Assembly: GCA_022818135.1 (NCBI GenBank)
Contig: JAFMSR010000002.1
Location: 24,190,768-24,254,767 of the forward strand
Direction: 5' to 3'
Length of the DNA stretch: 64,000 nt
DNA from: Saxidomus purpurata
Taxonomy: Eukaryota > Mollusca > Bivalvia > Venerida > Veneridae
This document shows positions 1-12,950 of the stretch, piece by piece. Position numbers and translations under genes: made by a program. The notes beneath the pieces were generated by a model. The model was not told the origin of the DNA, searched no databases, and was given only the letters and a program-made list of their open reading frames with translations. Every line of letters starts with the position of its first letter. Position 1 is the first letter of the stretch.

Positions 1-517
1 GCGGACTCAGAATTAGTGTTTCAATACGTTCAGTGTTGTAATGTAGGGAATACAATATCATATATAGGCCGCGGGTTTGAACACCCTTATCCTTTACGAA
101 AACACAAGTGAGCTCACAATTTTTAAAGATCTTTAAGACCAATCTAAAATCAGAATAATCAGATTAGCTGCGTAAGTGGGATAATTTTCAAACGCACCAA
201 TTAAAGGCAAGAGATCTAAGACTGGTCAACAAGTTTTTTTATCATTTTTATACCTAGATCAACAGCCATGAAAATCACTTTGCACATTGCCAATTAATTT
301 CAATATGAGCTTTAACAGTAAACTTTATTGCAGTTTAAAAACCAACATAAAACAAGAAACAAAATCGAGGAATATCTAGGTATATAATCAAACTAATATT
401 TTTATCATTAGTTTGTTATCTAAGCTAAGATAGACTTATACACCTCAGGCGAAAGTTAAAAAATTTAATGTCATCCATGCTTAACAACATACCAAAGACG
501 TATTGATATACTGGTAC
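1..517 (-). other. intron of the TBATA-like gene (partial)
   Basis: Lies downstream of the donor at 517-516 on the minus strand. AT-rich, with no second exon recognised before the window edge. Confidence 0.4.
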
Positions 518-729
518 CTTTTAAATGTCTCACTCTTCCTGGGTGTGGATTATGTCTGGTGAAGAATGAATTCTGACTAAGTTGACCGAATCTGTACCCT
601 CCTCCCTGTGTAGATGGTCGACTCATTGTTGATTTCTTAAAACTGTCTACTGCTTCGGCATAACCCTCGCCGATGGCACTCCTGGTCACGAGGTCCCCAT
701 TAGTGGGCTTGAACACGTCCGTCGACATC
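518..729 (-). CDS. TBATA: TBATA (SPATIAL)-like protein, first coding exon, partial gene
   Basis: Starts at ATG 728-726 and reads about 70 codons to a donor (AAAG|GTACC) at 517-516, ending in phase 1. One base (729) precedes the ATG, after a good acceptor (TTTTTGACAG), so the 5' UTR is probably split by an intron. The C-terminal half of the exon carries RFGQLSQNSFFTRHNPHP followed by GRVRHLKG. This matches the conserved FGxLSxxSFFxRHxPHP core of the TBATA/SPATIAL family (thymus, brain and testes associated protein). The rest of the gene lies left of the window. The family's molecular function is poorly known. The identification rests on this one motif from memory; another protein sharing it is possible. 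Confidence 0.6.
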
Positions 730-2304
730 CTGTCAAAAACAATTTAACTTTTATATTTTTTCAATAAAAACAGACATAATTATGTAGTTACTAGTACATA
801 GTTCATGTTAGCTCTTGGCGAAGCTTGTGATAGTACACATATTGTGTTTTAGTATGAAACTAAATACGGATACGTTTATAATGCATTAACTTGCATGGGT
901 TTCCTTGCTTTCGTTTTTGTATTCCTTCTTTGTTCTCTCTCGGTGCCTATTAAATCGTATGGACTGAAGGCTCTAGCTAAAATAACGGCCAAACATGACA
1001 ATTTATTACATGCACTATTCATTATCACTATTACACGTATCATTATCATTATCATCATCATCGTCTACCTATTCACCAGCACTAGTATTAATATTTTGTA
1101 AGTAAATTAAGTCAGTTTTATGATCAGAACTTGTCTTATTATTAGTCTTGTAAAACACGTTGCACTTACGTCCGTCGGACTTTAATTACAAGCACATTTA
1201 GAATCATTTTCAATTGTATTCCTTCATCGCTCAATGTTACATATCATAATTTAACATAAATTCAAAATATAGTACACATGTGTCTGAACGTAGCTTTAAG
1301 TGAATGTATTCAGTGTAGGCTTCATCAAGGGGTTGTCGACAATGATAGTGTATGTTAAATTCGTATTGTGTGGCAACAGACAAGTTATACCTCATTTCAA
1401 ATCTTTCATTATCTTTCAAAATACAAAATGTCCTTGGGAATCTTGACAACTGCTGTAAACGTTTTATAAAAGGTTTATAAATGTCTGTAAAGTTAGTGAT
1501 ACGAGGGCTCTAATATGACATGGACACAAAGTTTCAATTGTCTGTACAGTCAATGTTTGGAGTGGAAGCTTATATTGATGTATAGATAATAATATTTACA
1601 TAGATACATACAGTTAATCGGGTAGGATATTCCCTAATCGAAAGGTTAACTCGATCTATTTGAAATTCCCCAGTAGTGTCAAAAGCTGTACACTGATTTC
1701 AATGTTTAGTAAACATATACAAATCCACTAGTATACAAAACCTGTATTTCCACAGAGCGAAAGCTAAAGATTTTATAAGATGCATTTATATTTCATAAAT
1801 AATAGCTCAACCCGAGGCCACCAAATGATCTTACATATCCGAAAAAGTTGAAAGTGCATAAACGTGTAAATTAATTAACTTAAATAGCAGGCACAGGTCA
1901 CTGATCGAAATTGAATTGTATATTGGAATTGGGGTACATTGTTGACAGAAAGTTTTCAATACTGAATTGAAAATGAATTTAATACAACGCGGTTATACTC
2001 CTTCTAATTGTCTCCATCAGGACCATAATTTGATGACGTCATAACTGTTACATAGACAGGTTTCGAGTCATTTTGCATGATTTATTTTACTTATTGTTTG
2101 TTGTTTTGGAGGTTTTTTTAGCGGCGACGGTATATAAATGTATTTGTATGTGTTAAGAATGATACTCTAATTTAAAGATCGTTTGTGTAAAGTAATTTCT
2201 ATATAAAGTTTGATCAAATTGAAGTTATCTGCTTCACATTTATCAAGTTGGTGCACTTCAATACTTTACGTGTCTTGATGGAGATTAAAAGTGACAAATT
2301 TGCT
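730..2304. other. non-coding stretch, no gene seen
   Basis: AT-rich and without credible exons. It presumably contains the promoter and 5' UTR of the TBATA-like gene. The only structure seen is a short imperfect (ATC/ATT)n microsatellite at about 1020-1065. Confidence 0.4.
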
Positions 2305-2598
2305 TTAAAGTCCCAGGATCACTTTGCATATACTGATAAAGTAAAATAAATTTACTGATTGGATAAAAAAAAAACCATGTTCTGTTCCCACAAAAAAAAA
2401 AATAAAAAATTCTTTTTTTTTAAATTAAAATTTTTTTTTTTTAAAAAAAGAGTTGGAAAAAAGTTTCTTAAATATAATTTAAAATAAAATACTGCGCTTC
2501 CCTAACTCCCTGATTGGATTAAAGGTTATTTCCGCCGGAAAGATATATAATTCTTAGTAAAATAAGACCTACTTGCAATTGTGCTCCTGGGACTTTAA
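2305..2598. mobile_element. MITE with TTAAAGTCCCAGG terminal inverted repeats, copy 1
   Basis: Begins TTAAAGTCCCAGGATCAC and ends GTGCTCCTGGGACTTTAA, so the ends are inverted repeats bounded by TTAA. A second copy with the same ends lies at 40278-40617. No coding capacity. The A/T-run middle (2367-2460) looks degraded or badly called. Confidence 0.75.
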
Positions 2599-5390
2599 CA
2601 ATTTTATGGTGTACTGAAAAGACCTGTCATGACAAAGCTCTTCAGCTCATGGTAACTCCATTTTAGTATTATAAGAACTAAAAGATGTTGGCATCGAAGG
2701 GGCGATGGAAGATATTGAAATGCAACTTTACTGCATCCAAATTTTACAAAGACTCAGTGGTCAAAGAAAATAACCTCTTCAAAGCATTCAAGTTTTTTTT
2801 ATCTTTTTCTTTTTTTATTAGTATTCAGTTCATTTGCATATTTGTGTTGTTTGCAGGTGAAGCAATACGTTACGTAACACAAACATACGTCTAATTCGCT
2901 GAAATTGCTGATAATATTCATAGAAAAAAAAACGAACAATAAAGCCCTAAATATTATTGTACAATTGAAGTATTTAAACCATGTATCATAATGTAATTCG
3001 AGTCAGAAGATTTTGCAGGCGTTAGATGTTGCGATAACCTTATTTGAAGAAGTCCCATTCATATGTAACGGTAACAAAAATAGAATATAATATAAGTAAT
3101 TGAAGATCTTGATTTAATTACATGTCTAGAGCAAATAAGTGGTCGTAAGGGGCAATCTTTTAATGCTTTTGCCTGACAAATTCAAAATGACATACACATT
3201 TTCGAGCGGTTTAAATATTGTAATAAAAATATTTCAATATTGAGCGCAATTTAATATGGCACACTTTTTAGAGTAGTTTTGGTCCGGTTGTCAAAAAGTC
3301 GTTTATGGAAACATTAAAAGTTCTTTTGAACAAGCAAACATATGTAATGTCTTTGAAGTAAGTGCGAGAGCTTTGAATATCACAACGCAAATCTAATGAT
3401 ACAGGTTTGTTGTCTAGCTCATCTCCATAAAAACGCTTCTTTATACTTAGGACGACCGATTGATTTACTCAGATTAATACTGGATGTTGGCTGCTCATTT
3501 TACTTAAACAAGAAGGCGGACGGATAAACTTTAAATCCAAAGTACAGTTGCAAGGACTGACCTACTAATCAGGCTAAACTCTAAATATCTAAACGTTGTT
3601 TGAAATGTGAGGCATTGTTCCTAGAGCCAGTCCCTCGGGAGAGTCAGCCTTTTCTCGTATTTATCTAAGTATATACATGATATACAACACTTGCAGCTCG
3701 GACAACAAGCCGCTGGCTTTAGCGTCACTATTGCAAACAGGAAAATAATCATGTGATTTAGTTAATGTACGAACAGACAAACCTTTGGCATATCCAGGCG
3801 GCCAAGGAATGCATCAAAATTTGACACTGGGATATATGAGGCAAGTGTAAATCTAAAAACGACCGATTCGGATATAACAGTATTGGCTGCTAAAGACAGG
3901 TGGCTACATGCTCAACTACATACGAGTTTAAACACAGTTTGTTCAGTATGGAATACTTAGTGTGACTTGAGGTTGCTATTGCAATGGTAGATCAATAAAA
4001 GCTTAAGTTATTAAATTGATTTGACAAACAGTTTTCCAAATACGAAAAGTTTCGTGTCAAAGTGATAACAACTGTAATCAATATGAGAAAAGAAGAGCTC
4101 CACGCGTTGCTAATAAAAACCCTCAATACTTCAAATGAAAGGTTTAATTGATGTTTAATGTACTTCACAAATATTTCATTTCTGTTAAAATCGATGACAC
4201 CTTTTCAGTAATAGCAAAACTAAATATGCGTTTGTTAAAAGAGTTGTTTTATGTATATGGAAGCATGTGGTATTTGTATTCATGAGACGATCGTCTGCTG
4301 AATCCTTTGTGCTTATGTTCGACATTAAACCAGTGATTGAATATCCACACAAACATTGTGTCCGACATGTAGGTAAACGTTCATACTGCACTTGTTACAC
4401 TATTTCTCTGTTATTAAAAACCTTATGTAAGCTGGTTATTTTTGCGAATTTTCTTTCGTTATATTCGCTGCCGCGAATTTTTCACAATACCAAAGCTAGA
4501 GGTGTATGATACGTACCATTTGTTTGGCTTTGTAATTTCTAAGGGCATTCAAATCGGCAGATAAGCGAATCTGAACATTTTAAGTACATATGTTTTTGGC
4601 ATCATTTGGTTATATACAAATTTATTTGAGTTCGATTGATAAGAAAAGTGTGAAGCTTTTTGACAGTTCCTGTGGAGGATTCTGGAGATAGCCGAGTAAA
4701 TGAGCCACTTCTTGTTCTGTTGCCTGAAGATAAGATGTTCTCGTAATCCTAATCTCGCTTGGAACCCATGACATCCGGTTCTGTTTGAGCAGAAGAACAA
4801 TCAACGCCTCTGGTTACGGTAGACACAGACGGCTGTGATATTGACCCGAAGTCTGGACTTTGACGAAAATGTCAGACACGTAAACCGCGACATTTGACAA
4901 CCAAATATTACATTCTTCCAGTGCAAAATTTAATGTATTTACACAAGTAATCGATTGCAAAAATGTTATAAACATTCCTTTCATGAAATTATTGATTGAA
5001 TTATCCAAACGCAATTGGTTCAAAAGTCGCAAATCGACTGTCTATACGTCCTTTATATCTATTGAAAGGGCTGCTGTCAAAGAAGTAGCAACAAATATAT
5101 ATGTCCTTTATAGAAAGCTTATGGGGCACATCAATCATCTGTAATCTTTCGTTGTATAGAATTTTCCCATTTTGTTTGTAGAACTGTTTTAAACAAAATT
5201 TCTATCATTTTATTGTAGGTTACATTAAGCCATTGATTCAGTTACGTATGTATTGCGGACGACAGCGCACTCGATGCATTTAACGATCTAAACGGATTAT
5301 GGTTCTTAATGAAAAGCATTCGTTTCAATAAAATGTAACTTAGTCCTATTTTCTACAGACGATGTCATTTGATATTACTGATATCGATTT
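2599..5390. other. intergenic, nothing recognised
   Basis: No exon-like reading frames with splice sites, and no repeat matching the other families in this window. Confidence 0.35.
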
Positions 5391-5900
5391 TATACGCCCG
5401 AAGGGACGTATCATGTTATTGCGCTGGTCGTCTCTCCGTCCGCCCGTACGTCTGTTAGCAATGATTGTCCGGAACCATATCTGCCACATGGGAAATGCAA
5501 TTTCATTTAATCTTTATGTGAATGTTTATTACTATATAAAGGTAATGCCCCTTGAGTTTCAGTTTAATTGCTTAGGAAACACGGGAGTTATGGCCCTTTG
5601 AAAAATTGAATGTAAATTTGCCATGGAAGTTTTTGCCAAGGCAAAATTACTCAATTTATGTCTAGGGTCATATTTACACACATTGATAATGCAAATTTAA
5701 TCAATCTTAGTTGAAATGTTTATTACTATAGGCGGGGAGTTTGACTGGGGCGGTACATCTGTCAAACGGTAACGCAGGTGTCCTAAAGGGGGCCCCAGGG
5801 AAAAAAAAAACCCCCGGAAAAAAAAAAAAAAAACACTTGAGTTTCAGATGAATTATTCCAGAAGCACAGGAGTTATGGCCCTTTGAACTGACAGCTCTTG
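5391..5900 (+). mobile_element. HINE-like non-autonomous element, TATNCCCCC family, degraded copy
   Basis: 5' end TATACGCCCGAAGGGACG resembles the 5' ends at 21372 and 33940. A CTCCGTCCGCCCG tract follows. Two units of 'TTGAGTTTCAG...AGGAGTTATGGCCCTTTGAA' type follow it. The 3' end is CTGACAGCTCTTG followed by T, the same terminus as at 22270, 24262, 29584 and 35000. Runs of A and G at 5790-5835 look like consensus errors. Confidence 0.6.
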
Positions 5901-6995
5901 TTCATAACTCAGGTCTGCGTGACATTCGCGAAGTTGCTGACTGCCAAAAAGACACATTGTGTATATCCTGTTCCCGAAAGCTCTGGTTAACGAACATAAG
6001 TATTTCAACTTGACCCTGCCTAAGCGATAATGCCTCTGGGACCAGCGATACAGCTGTGTTCTTGCGATCTGATCATAATTTGCACTTTTCTATTTTCAGT
6101 CAACATTAATGGTATAGTTCAAATTCAGACTATGAGAGAGTATAATTTTATATTTTTATCAGGGTATGGGTAAACCATGGGTAATAAGGTGGACATACAC
6201 TTATGTATGAACCAATACTCTTATTTTAACGTTAAGCTTTAATAACATTTAGTTTTATTATAGTATTTCTATTGCATTCATACATATTTAACAGAGGTCA
6301 TGTATTCTGTAACAATGGTACTTGATTGCTTTATGATACGCTTAGGTCCAACTACGAACTTTGGATCAATTTTTCTTTTACATGCCAGTTTAGGCTTCGT
6401 CATGTATATTACCAATTTCTATGTACACTTGCTTCTTAAGTTGACTTTAAACAACACACACATATTTGAGTAAAAATGCTGGTGAATAAGTGCCCTGTAA
6501 GAATATGAAGAAGGTTGGTAAAACCCTGTTTTGTCGATTTGAGACAAAAATGAAAGAGTTTTTAGCAATTCATGGTCACCTGTACATATACAGACTACAA
6601 ACTATCTTTCAAAGACCTTTTCGTTTCAACTGTTACTTGCAGACAGCCGTGTCGTTTCTTAACCTTACTCTCTCGCATCCCTGATAGACAATCAAACTTT
6701 ACCATTAGTAGCACTCGACTGTTGCAATTTTCGTTAAAATTTACAAATTTCAGCGTTTTAAGAGAAAAAAGCAACATTTGACACCTTCAAGAAGGTTTGT
6801 GAGCTGTAGATCGTATAAAGCTTTTCATATCATGAAGGGTGAGCTCTGTTTCTTTATCCGTTGTGTCGGGGGGACGCTGTAAGACCCGTTTCAACATTGT
6901 GGTTCAATTACATAACGCCAGTTGCCCTTACAACGTTCCTTGGAAGAGCTCATGTTAGACATCTCTCCTTCGTTAAAAAATGCCACTTTTTTCAT
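5901..6995. other. intergenic, nothing recognised
   Basis: No supported gene or repeat. Confidence 0.3.
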
Positions 6996-6997
6996 AA

Positions 6998-7085
6998 ATA
7001 GAGTCATGTCTGTGACGGGCTCGAACCCAGAAACTGGTTATACGAAGGTAAGTGACCTTATAACCACTCGACGGCGGAAGCGGAT
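6998..7085 (-). mobile_element. tRNA-like head of a SINE (fragment)
   Basis: On the minus strand an A-box-like GAGTGGTTATAAGG is followed about 30 bases later by a B box, GGGTTCGAGCCC. The cloverleaf is poor, so this is read as a SINE remnant rather than a tRNA gene. Confidence 0.5.
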
Positions 7086-10000
7086 CCACTTGAATTGTAT
7101 TGATGCATGAAGATTTGTCTTTATGTTTAGAGTAACATCTAGTAAATGTAGCTATGGTTTTGAAAAGTGGATCGTATCTGATAATTTAGAATACAGCGGT
7201 AAACGCCGAGACGACGCGTAATCCATGACTCGTTTACTGTTTTGAACTAAACATGCTTATTGCGGGGTCGATGAGTCTGCACTTTGTTGCATTACATCAT
7301 CACATGCATAAACTACAATCAAGACTTGTTCGTGTCTTCTTTGCTTCTGGCAAACTTCTCTTCTTGTTAACAATAATAAGTTTATAACATTAAGAGGTTT
7401 ATGTAATATTTACATTACAGGACAACCACAGACGCTATTTATTAATTTTGTTTACAAGAAAGTTAACATTCTATATGTAAGTTTGCAATATATTCCGGTA
7501 TACTTCCTAAACTTATTAACTTACTAACATTCACAGACATGTTACCGAATGCTGTGCAAACACTAAACTTAGAGGGGGTTTTGTATATTAAATCGAACAT
7601 TAAATATAAACAGTCGGGCAACCTTTTGTATGATTTCCAACCTCTTTAAACGGAAGCTTTTAAGACAGCAGATATAGAAACAAGCTTTTAGGGACAGATG
7701 GGGTTAGCTGAAGAGGTATACATTCATTACAAAAATATAATACGTAATTGGTTCGTCCTTAAAGTCGTGTTTGACTAACTAAGGTGAAAAGTTCGTGAAG
7801 TTTCTTTATATATACCAAAAAAGTCTATTGTGCATTAACGTCTTTTTTTTTTTTGTAATATAACGGAAAATGCCGAAGAGACCACATAAACCACTCTTCG
7901 GTTATTATTGTTTATCTATAGAGGCTGGCGTTCAATTAAATTGTTTTCTTCATTAGCCTGCAGTAACACGTAAACATTGATAGAAAATACATTTTCCAAT
8001 TTCAAGTTGTCGCTTAATGCATGCATTTCCACGATGAATGCAGGCTCTACACGAATTGCTTGGACTATTAAATAAGTATCTAATAATAAGATACGCCTCA
8101 CGCAAAGTCCCGATTAAATCAATCTGGCTGTGACACGTATGTATCAAAAGAACCAAGTGAGACCTTTATCAAAGAAATGTTAAGTTTATTCTCTCCCAGC
8201 GCTCAAAATCAACCAAACGCTCAAGTTGGAATTTGTGATTGATTGATGAACATTAAAGTAGATATGTTTAGAAATGGAAAGTCAAACACTTGCAAAGCTG
8301 TGTGTTAAAATAAACATTTTTGTTATCGCGTATTGTTTTATAGCATTATATAGCAAGAAATACTTAAGTTCGATGGTATAACTACTTGTTCTGAAGTGTT
8401 TAGGTTATATTTATCTCTCAGCAGGGTTTTTTTTATTTCGTGCGTGTATCATGCGTAATATACGCATTGAACTCAATCCTTAATGCTCTAGCACACAGTT
8501 TTTATTTTAATAATGCCCTTCTATAATAATTATATTCATTATATGAGGCTAGCATCACCATTTTACTTACATCTTTGAATGTACGAATTCTTAAAACACA
8601 TAGCAGCCACCAAGAGCGGTCCTAAAAGCCGAACAGTTTTCAAAATAACCAAGTTTAAAGTAAAATTATGTCTAAATAGAACTATATACAGTAAACCCTT
8701 AGACATGACAGTTTTTAAAACTTGGAGATAAGTTAAATGTGATGTTTGACCAAAACATGTAATATATCGGTTTACAGTGTCAGTTTGTTTCCATAACTTT
8801 GGGTTTTCCTGACGTGGTCTTCGGCAAGTCAGGAACGGTGATAATATTATGATTGACGTTGACTTCATGAAATATAGGCAAATTTTCATACCCTAGTGTA
8901 GAAATATACATACACTATTCTTTCAAGATATTTGGTGTATATAAGAATTGTAGAAGTTTGCGTAGGTGTCGCACGTGGTAACTAGAGTGTAAGCAATAAC
9001 AGAGTTGTGTTTTCGCTTAAGAAACCTTTGAAACCTATGTAAGAAAAAGCAATTGGAATACAACATTAAAGTTCTCTATTTTCACAGCCCCGTGTAAATT
9101 CTTTCCATACAAACACAGCTGTCATATTTCCATGTATAGAATTTCAGATCGTGTATTGTTATCCGATATATCATAACATGTATATGAATAGATTATATCA
9201 AATAGATAATCCAAGCCTTTTGTACTTACAATAATCGTCCTATACTAAATTACTATAAAATGACAACATGTAGAAAATATATGTTGTAGCGTTTATTACA
9301 TATTACGAATATATTCGTCTACCTTTCGTACATAAATAATACAAAAATTGATTAAAGACATTTTTCAGCGACTGGCAAACTTTGTGTTAATGGAAATTAA
9401 TGGTAAATTTAAGATCTTATTATACCTGATTAGAGAAAAATAGTTGAACGCCTACTGTGGCGTGGATAATTGTTGAAGGTTATAGGAACACAATATTTAT
9501 GTTATCCAAGCGCAATTTTAGTTTTTACAACTCCGTTAATTACCATATTAGAAAATGACCATGCCAATCATAAATATGTTTTTTTAAATGTGTAGGGCTT
9601 GTTTATACCCCTTTTTTGGATACGTATCAAAATGGCGTGTGAACAGATTGCTCTTTTATGTTGAGCCCATAGATAAACTATGTTTACCTAAGCAAAAATA
9701 TGAAATCATCTGATTTATTTTGTAAAACCTAAACGTTTTAGAATTTATTCAATTGTTAATGAAAAATGAAAGAAACGACTCGTATAATAGAATTAGATGG
9801 GTCTTTTATCAGCATTACAATTCTATGAAACAGATAAAGTGGTATTTAGTGAATAAATGATAACGTTTCTTACCTTTGAGTTAAATCCTAACCCAGTTAA
9901 ATAGAAAGAAATTGTCCGTTAAATAGATAAAGACACTGAATTGATAGACGCGATCACCGAGCTATCCGAACTACCCGTTTAGCCGAAGCGTTAAACGGTG

Positions 10001-11189
10001 GTTACTAGGGACGCAATACTAGAGCATATAGATAGTCTATAGTGATTAATATGAGTGACTTAACGATATAATAGTCGCGGGGCTAGATTAGTTATTTAAT
10101 CTTGCCTTCTATTCTAAAATACGATATTTAGTTGTATTAGGAATGAATTGAAACTAATTGAAATAAAATAACAGATCAATAACTGGTATAAAAGATATCG
10201 TGACAATATACAGACCGAAATCGATTGTGAAAGTTTTAATTAGATGTTAAAAACATTTGATTTTAATTATTGATTAGAAATTATGAAGAAAATTGCATTC
10301 GAATGAGTGTGGACTTCTAGAGTATGATTTTTTAAATTTTACAACAAACGTAATATATTAACTGCTGTTTTAGTATGCTTATAATGTTGTTATTTTGCGC
10401 ATCGCCATAGTAACTTCGCGTAGCATAACGGTTTTTATTATTAGAAAGAATGCGATATGGTATATTGCAATATGCTTCAAATGGCCAAACCTTCCTATTC
10501 CGAACCAAAAGCAGAATCACTTAATAAGGTGTACAGTGGTGCATAAACTTACATGTATTATATTTAAATGGTTCGGACCACGAGCGAACGAAGCAGTGAT
10601 ACGGTTTCCTGTTTGCTTATTGTGCTTAATAACGCATATTAATCAGTTAAAGCCCGTATGTGAAACATATAAGCAACCAACAATACAGACCATGAAAACA
10701 TCGCTCAGGTTTAAAACTAAATTTTGAATTTTCGGTAATGGTCCAAGAGAGTCTTTAAAGTATAGCGTTCAGTAACTGTGTTTAAACAAGAACTATCTTT
10801 AAAAAAGATGGTCGGTGCGATTTTGAGTATATAAAATAGATATAGACAGCTAGACTTCATAGAAATAATTCCTGTAAAATGTTATCATAATGCAGTTAGA
10901 GGTGAAGCGAGATAAAAACTCTATATAAACAAGTCCCTGTGACCTTGGCCGTTGACATATTGTGACCCAAAATACACACTTCGTATACTGATGCTTTCTA
11001 GCAAGTTTTATTAAAAATTCAGCAAGGTGTCTACAGGAGATACATTAAAGTTTAGACAGAATTCAACAATTATTCCATAAGGCGGGTCTACGTAGTCCTA
11101 TGCGCAACGGTCAGTGTTGCGATCTCATTACGGTCAACTCTCCAAATCGTGGTCATTCTCATCAATCATAGCCACAAAAAAAGACTCAC
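7086..11189. other. intergenic, nothing recognised
   Basis: AT-rich. Open frames are short (the longest is 108 codons, at 8563-8889 on the minus strand) and none has a recognisable motif or exon context. Confidence 0.35.
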
Positions 11190-11269
11190 CTCCCCGTCTT
11201 TGAATAGAACCCCGGTCTCCCGCGTGCCAGACGGGAATACTTACCACTATACTAAGTTACTAACGAGGA
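11190..11269 (-). pseudogene. tRNA-Asp-like pseudogene or SINE head
   Basis: The minus strand starts TCCTCGTTAGT, has TAGTATAGTGGTAAGTATT, an anticodon arm CCCGT-CTGGCAC-GCGGG, and GGGGTTCTATTC before a GGGGAG end. This is clearly tRNA-Asp-like. The anticodon reads GGC instead of GTC, a few bases are inserted in the D stem (80 bp instead of 72), and the B box has C-to-T and extra A's. Not a functional tRNA-Asp. Confidence 0.7.
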
Positions 11270-11685
11270 TTGTTGATAACTTAACAACATTGTATGTGGA
11301 AATACCTGAGTAGCGTTAGGGTATTGATAAAACTAAATTTATCATTGTTTTTCTTATCAAATATGTCATTAGAAATATTGACCGTTATTCACTGGTGTAG
11401 ATATATACACGTTATATAGTTCGAAGGTAAAAACATATTATGTAAATAGATATGAGCAATTTACGTACTAAAATGATAAAACCATATATGAATGACAGAA
11501 AACGCGAGAACATTTTATTGACCCTTTTCGGTATTATTCGTGCCTTACATAATCAATTTTAATCCTAAAAATGTTATACAGTCTTCTTGTATTTCACTGG
11601 GGGTTGAAAGGTCATCAACTTCCGATCAAAAGCGAGCTTAATACTGATTGTCGATATAAATGTTTGTTCTTCACGAATAAGCAGA
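11270..11685. other. intergenic, nothing recognised
   Basis: No supported gene or repeat between the tRNA-Asp-like pseudogene and the SINE at 11686. Confidence 0.3.
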
Positions 11686-11980
11686 CCAGGAGCGGATCAG
11701 TGGTTCAGTTGTTAACGCGCTGGACTTGTAATCTAGGGATTGCAGGTTCGATCCCCCGCTCCTTCACTAACATAATTAATGGTCTTTCGGGTGAGACCTT
11801 AAACCGAGGTCCGATGTATCGATGTTGTACACCGGGCATGTTTAAGAACCAGGGGGTGTCTCTGGGACGGGACGCGTTCTGTGTATTGCACTATTACCCG
11901 AAACATAAATAACTAAACTCTTCTCGGGGCGTTGGTCATATGGATTATCCAGTACCAACGATAAAAATCTAAAATAAATG
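11686..11980 (+). mobile_element. tRNA-derived SINE with tRNA-Thr(TGT)-like head
   Basis: AGGAGCGG opens a cloverleaf-like head closed by CCGCTCCT at about 11755-11764. The A box is AGTGGTTCAGTTGTTAACG, the anticodon loop CTTGTAA (TGT), and the B box GGTTCGATCCCCC. A SINE body follows (GTGAGACCTTAAACCGAGGT, then TTTAAGAACCAGGGGGTG) and an AT-rich tail near 11970. The body shows it is a retroposon, not a free tRNA gene. Bivalve SINEs of the BivaRUDI/Meta type have this layout. Confidence 0.7.
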
Positions 11981-12252
11981 CATAAGCAGGCTAATGGCGC
12001 ACTGGTTACCAAACTCGTTTGTAAACGTGCGCGTCACATCTTTCGGATGCTTGAGTGGTCACTGACGTTGCGTTACGTACATGTAATCGTAATTTCAGTT
12101 TGGTCACGGATGAAAAAAATGCTTGTCAGGAAGAGTGCAAAGAATCGGACTCACAAGGAGGCACTAAAGTGCCTTCAAACTATCGTTATACAGCGGGAAG
12201 TCACTCACTTATGCTTCGGTTATTCTGGTCGCAAGTTGAAGTGACAGTATAG

Positions 12253-12890
12253 AGTTAACTTTCTTGTGAAGTAAATTTAGTATTTCACGTATATAAAGCG
12301 GGCTAAGTGTCCAATACGAACTAAGTGACAAATACAATCTTAGTTTTTATGTGAGGGGCCAATGTATGCTTTTGCAAATCCATTTTATATTCTTTCTTTA
12401 ATTTGAGACGTTATAACGAAACACATCTCAAATGTTCATTGGTACATAGTGTTGGATCTTAACTGCGAGTTGCATAGTTCAACGCCAACGTAGCTAAAAT
12501 ATGAAAATGGTTTCTACTTGAATTAAAAAATTACACGTGTACACTTTACTTAAAGATCGGTGTACAGATATCCTATACACAAAGCTAACAAATGGTTCGT
12601 TTTAAAGATATTTTACACTTAAGATGAAATCATTGTTTCTACTTAAATTTCATTTTAAATCGACATGGTTTCTTGAAATTCGTTGTACTTTTCTTTTGTC
12701 ACATACAGTCCATCACAAACTAATGTGTTTTAATACACTAAATTCCTTGAAAATAAAATCATAATTTGCATTTGGATACCAAAGATATAGGAAGTAACAA
12801 CAGTTACCAGATACAAGTAATGGTTACTTTTATGATAATTATGGTAAGTATACACAATCTACCTATGTAATTTTTGTTACCAAAAACATA
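12253..12890. other. intergenic, nothing recognised
   Basis: No supported gene or repeat. Confidence 0.3.
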
Positions 12891-12899
12891 GTGTACGTT

Positions 12900-12950
12900 C
12901 TAGTGGTTAACGCGCTGGACTTGTAATCCATGGATCGCAGGTTCGAGTTT
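12900..12950 (+). mobile_element. SINE head fragment (tRNA-Thr-like)
   Basis: AGTGGTTAACGCGCTGGAC, then TTGTAATCC and GCAGGTTCGAG repeat the A box, anticodon arm and B box of the SINE at 11686. The body is missing, so the copy is truncated. Confidence 0.6.

Noticed and set aside
8563..8889. 108-codon minus-strand frame
   Set aside because: No motif, no splice context, AT-rich composition; chance ORF.
11690..11764. Functional tRNA-Thr(TGT) gene
   Set aside because: Followed by a SINE body and repeated in truncated form at 12900, so it is a retroposon head.
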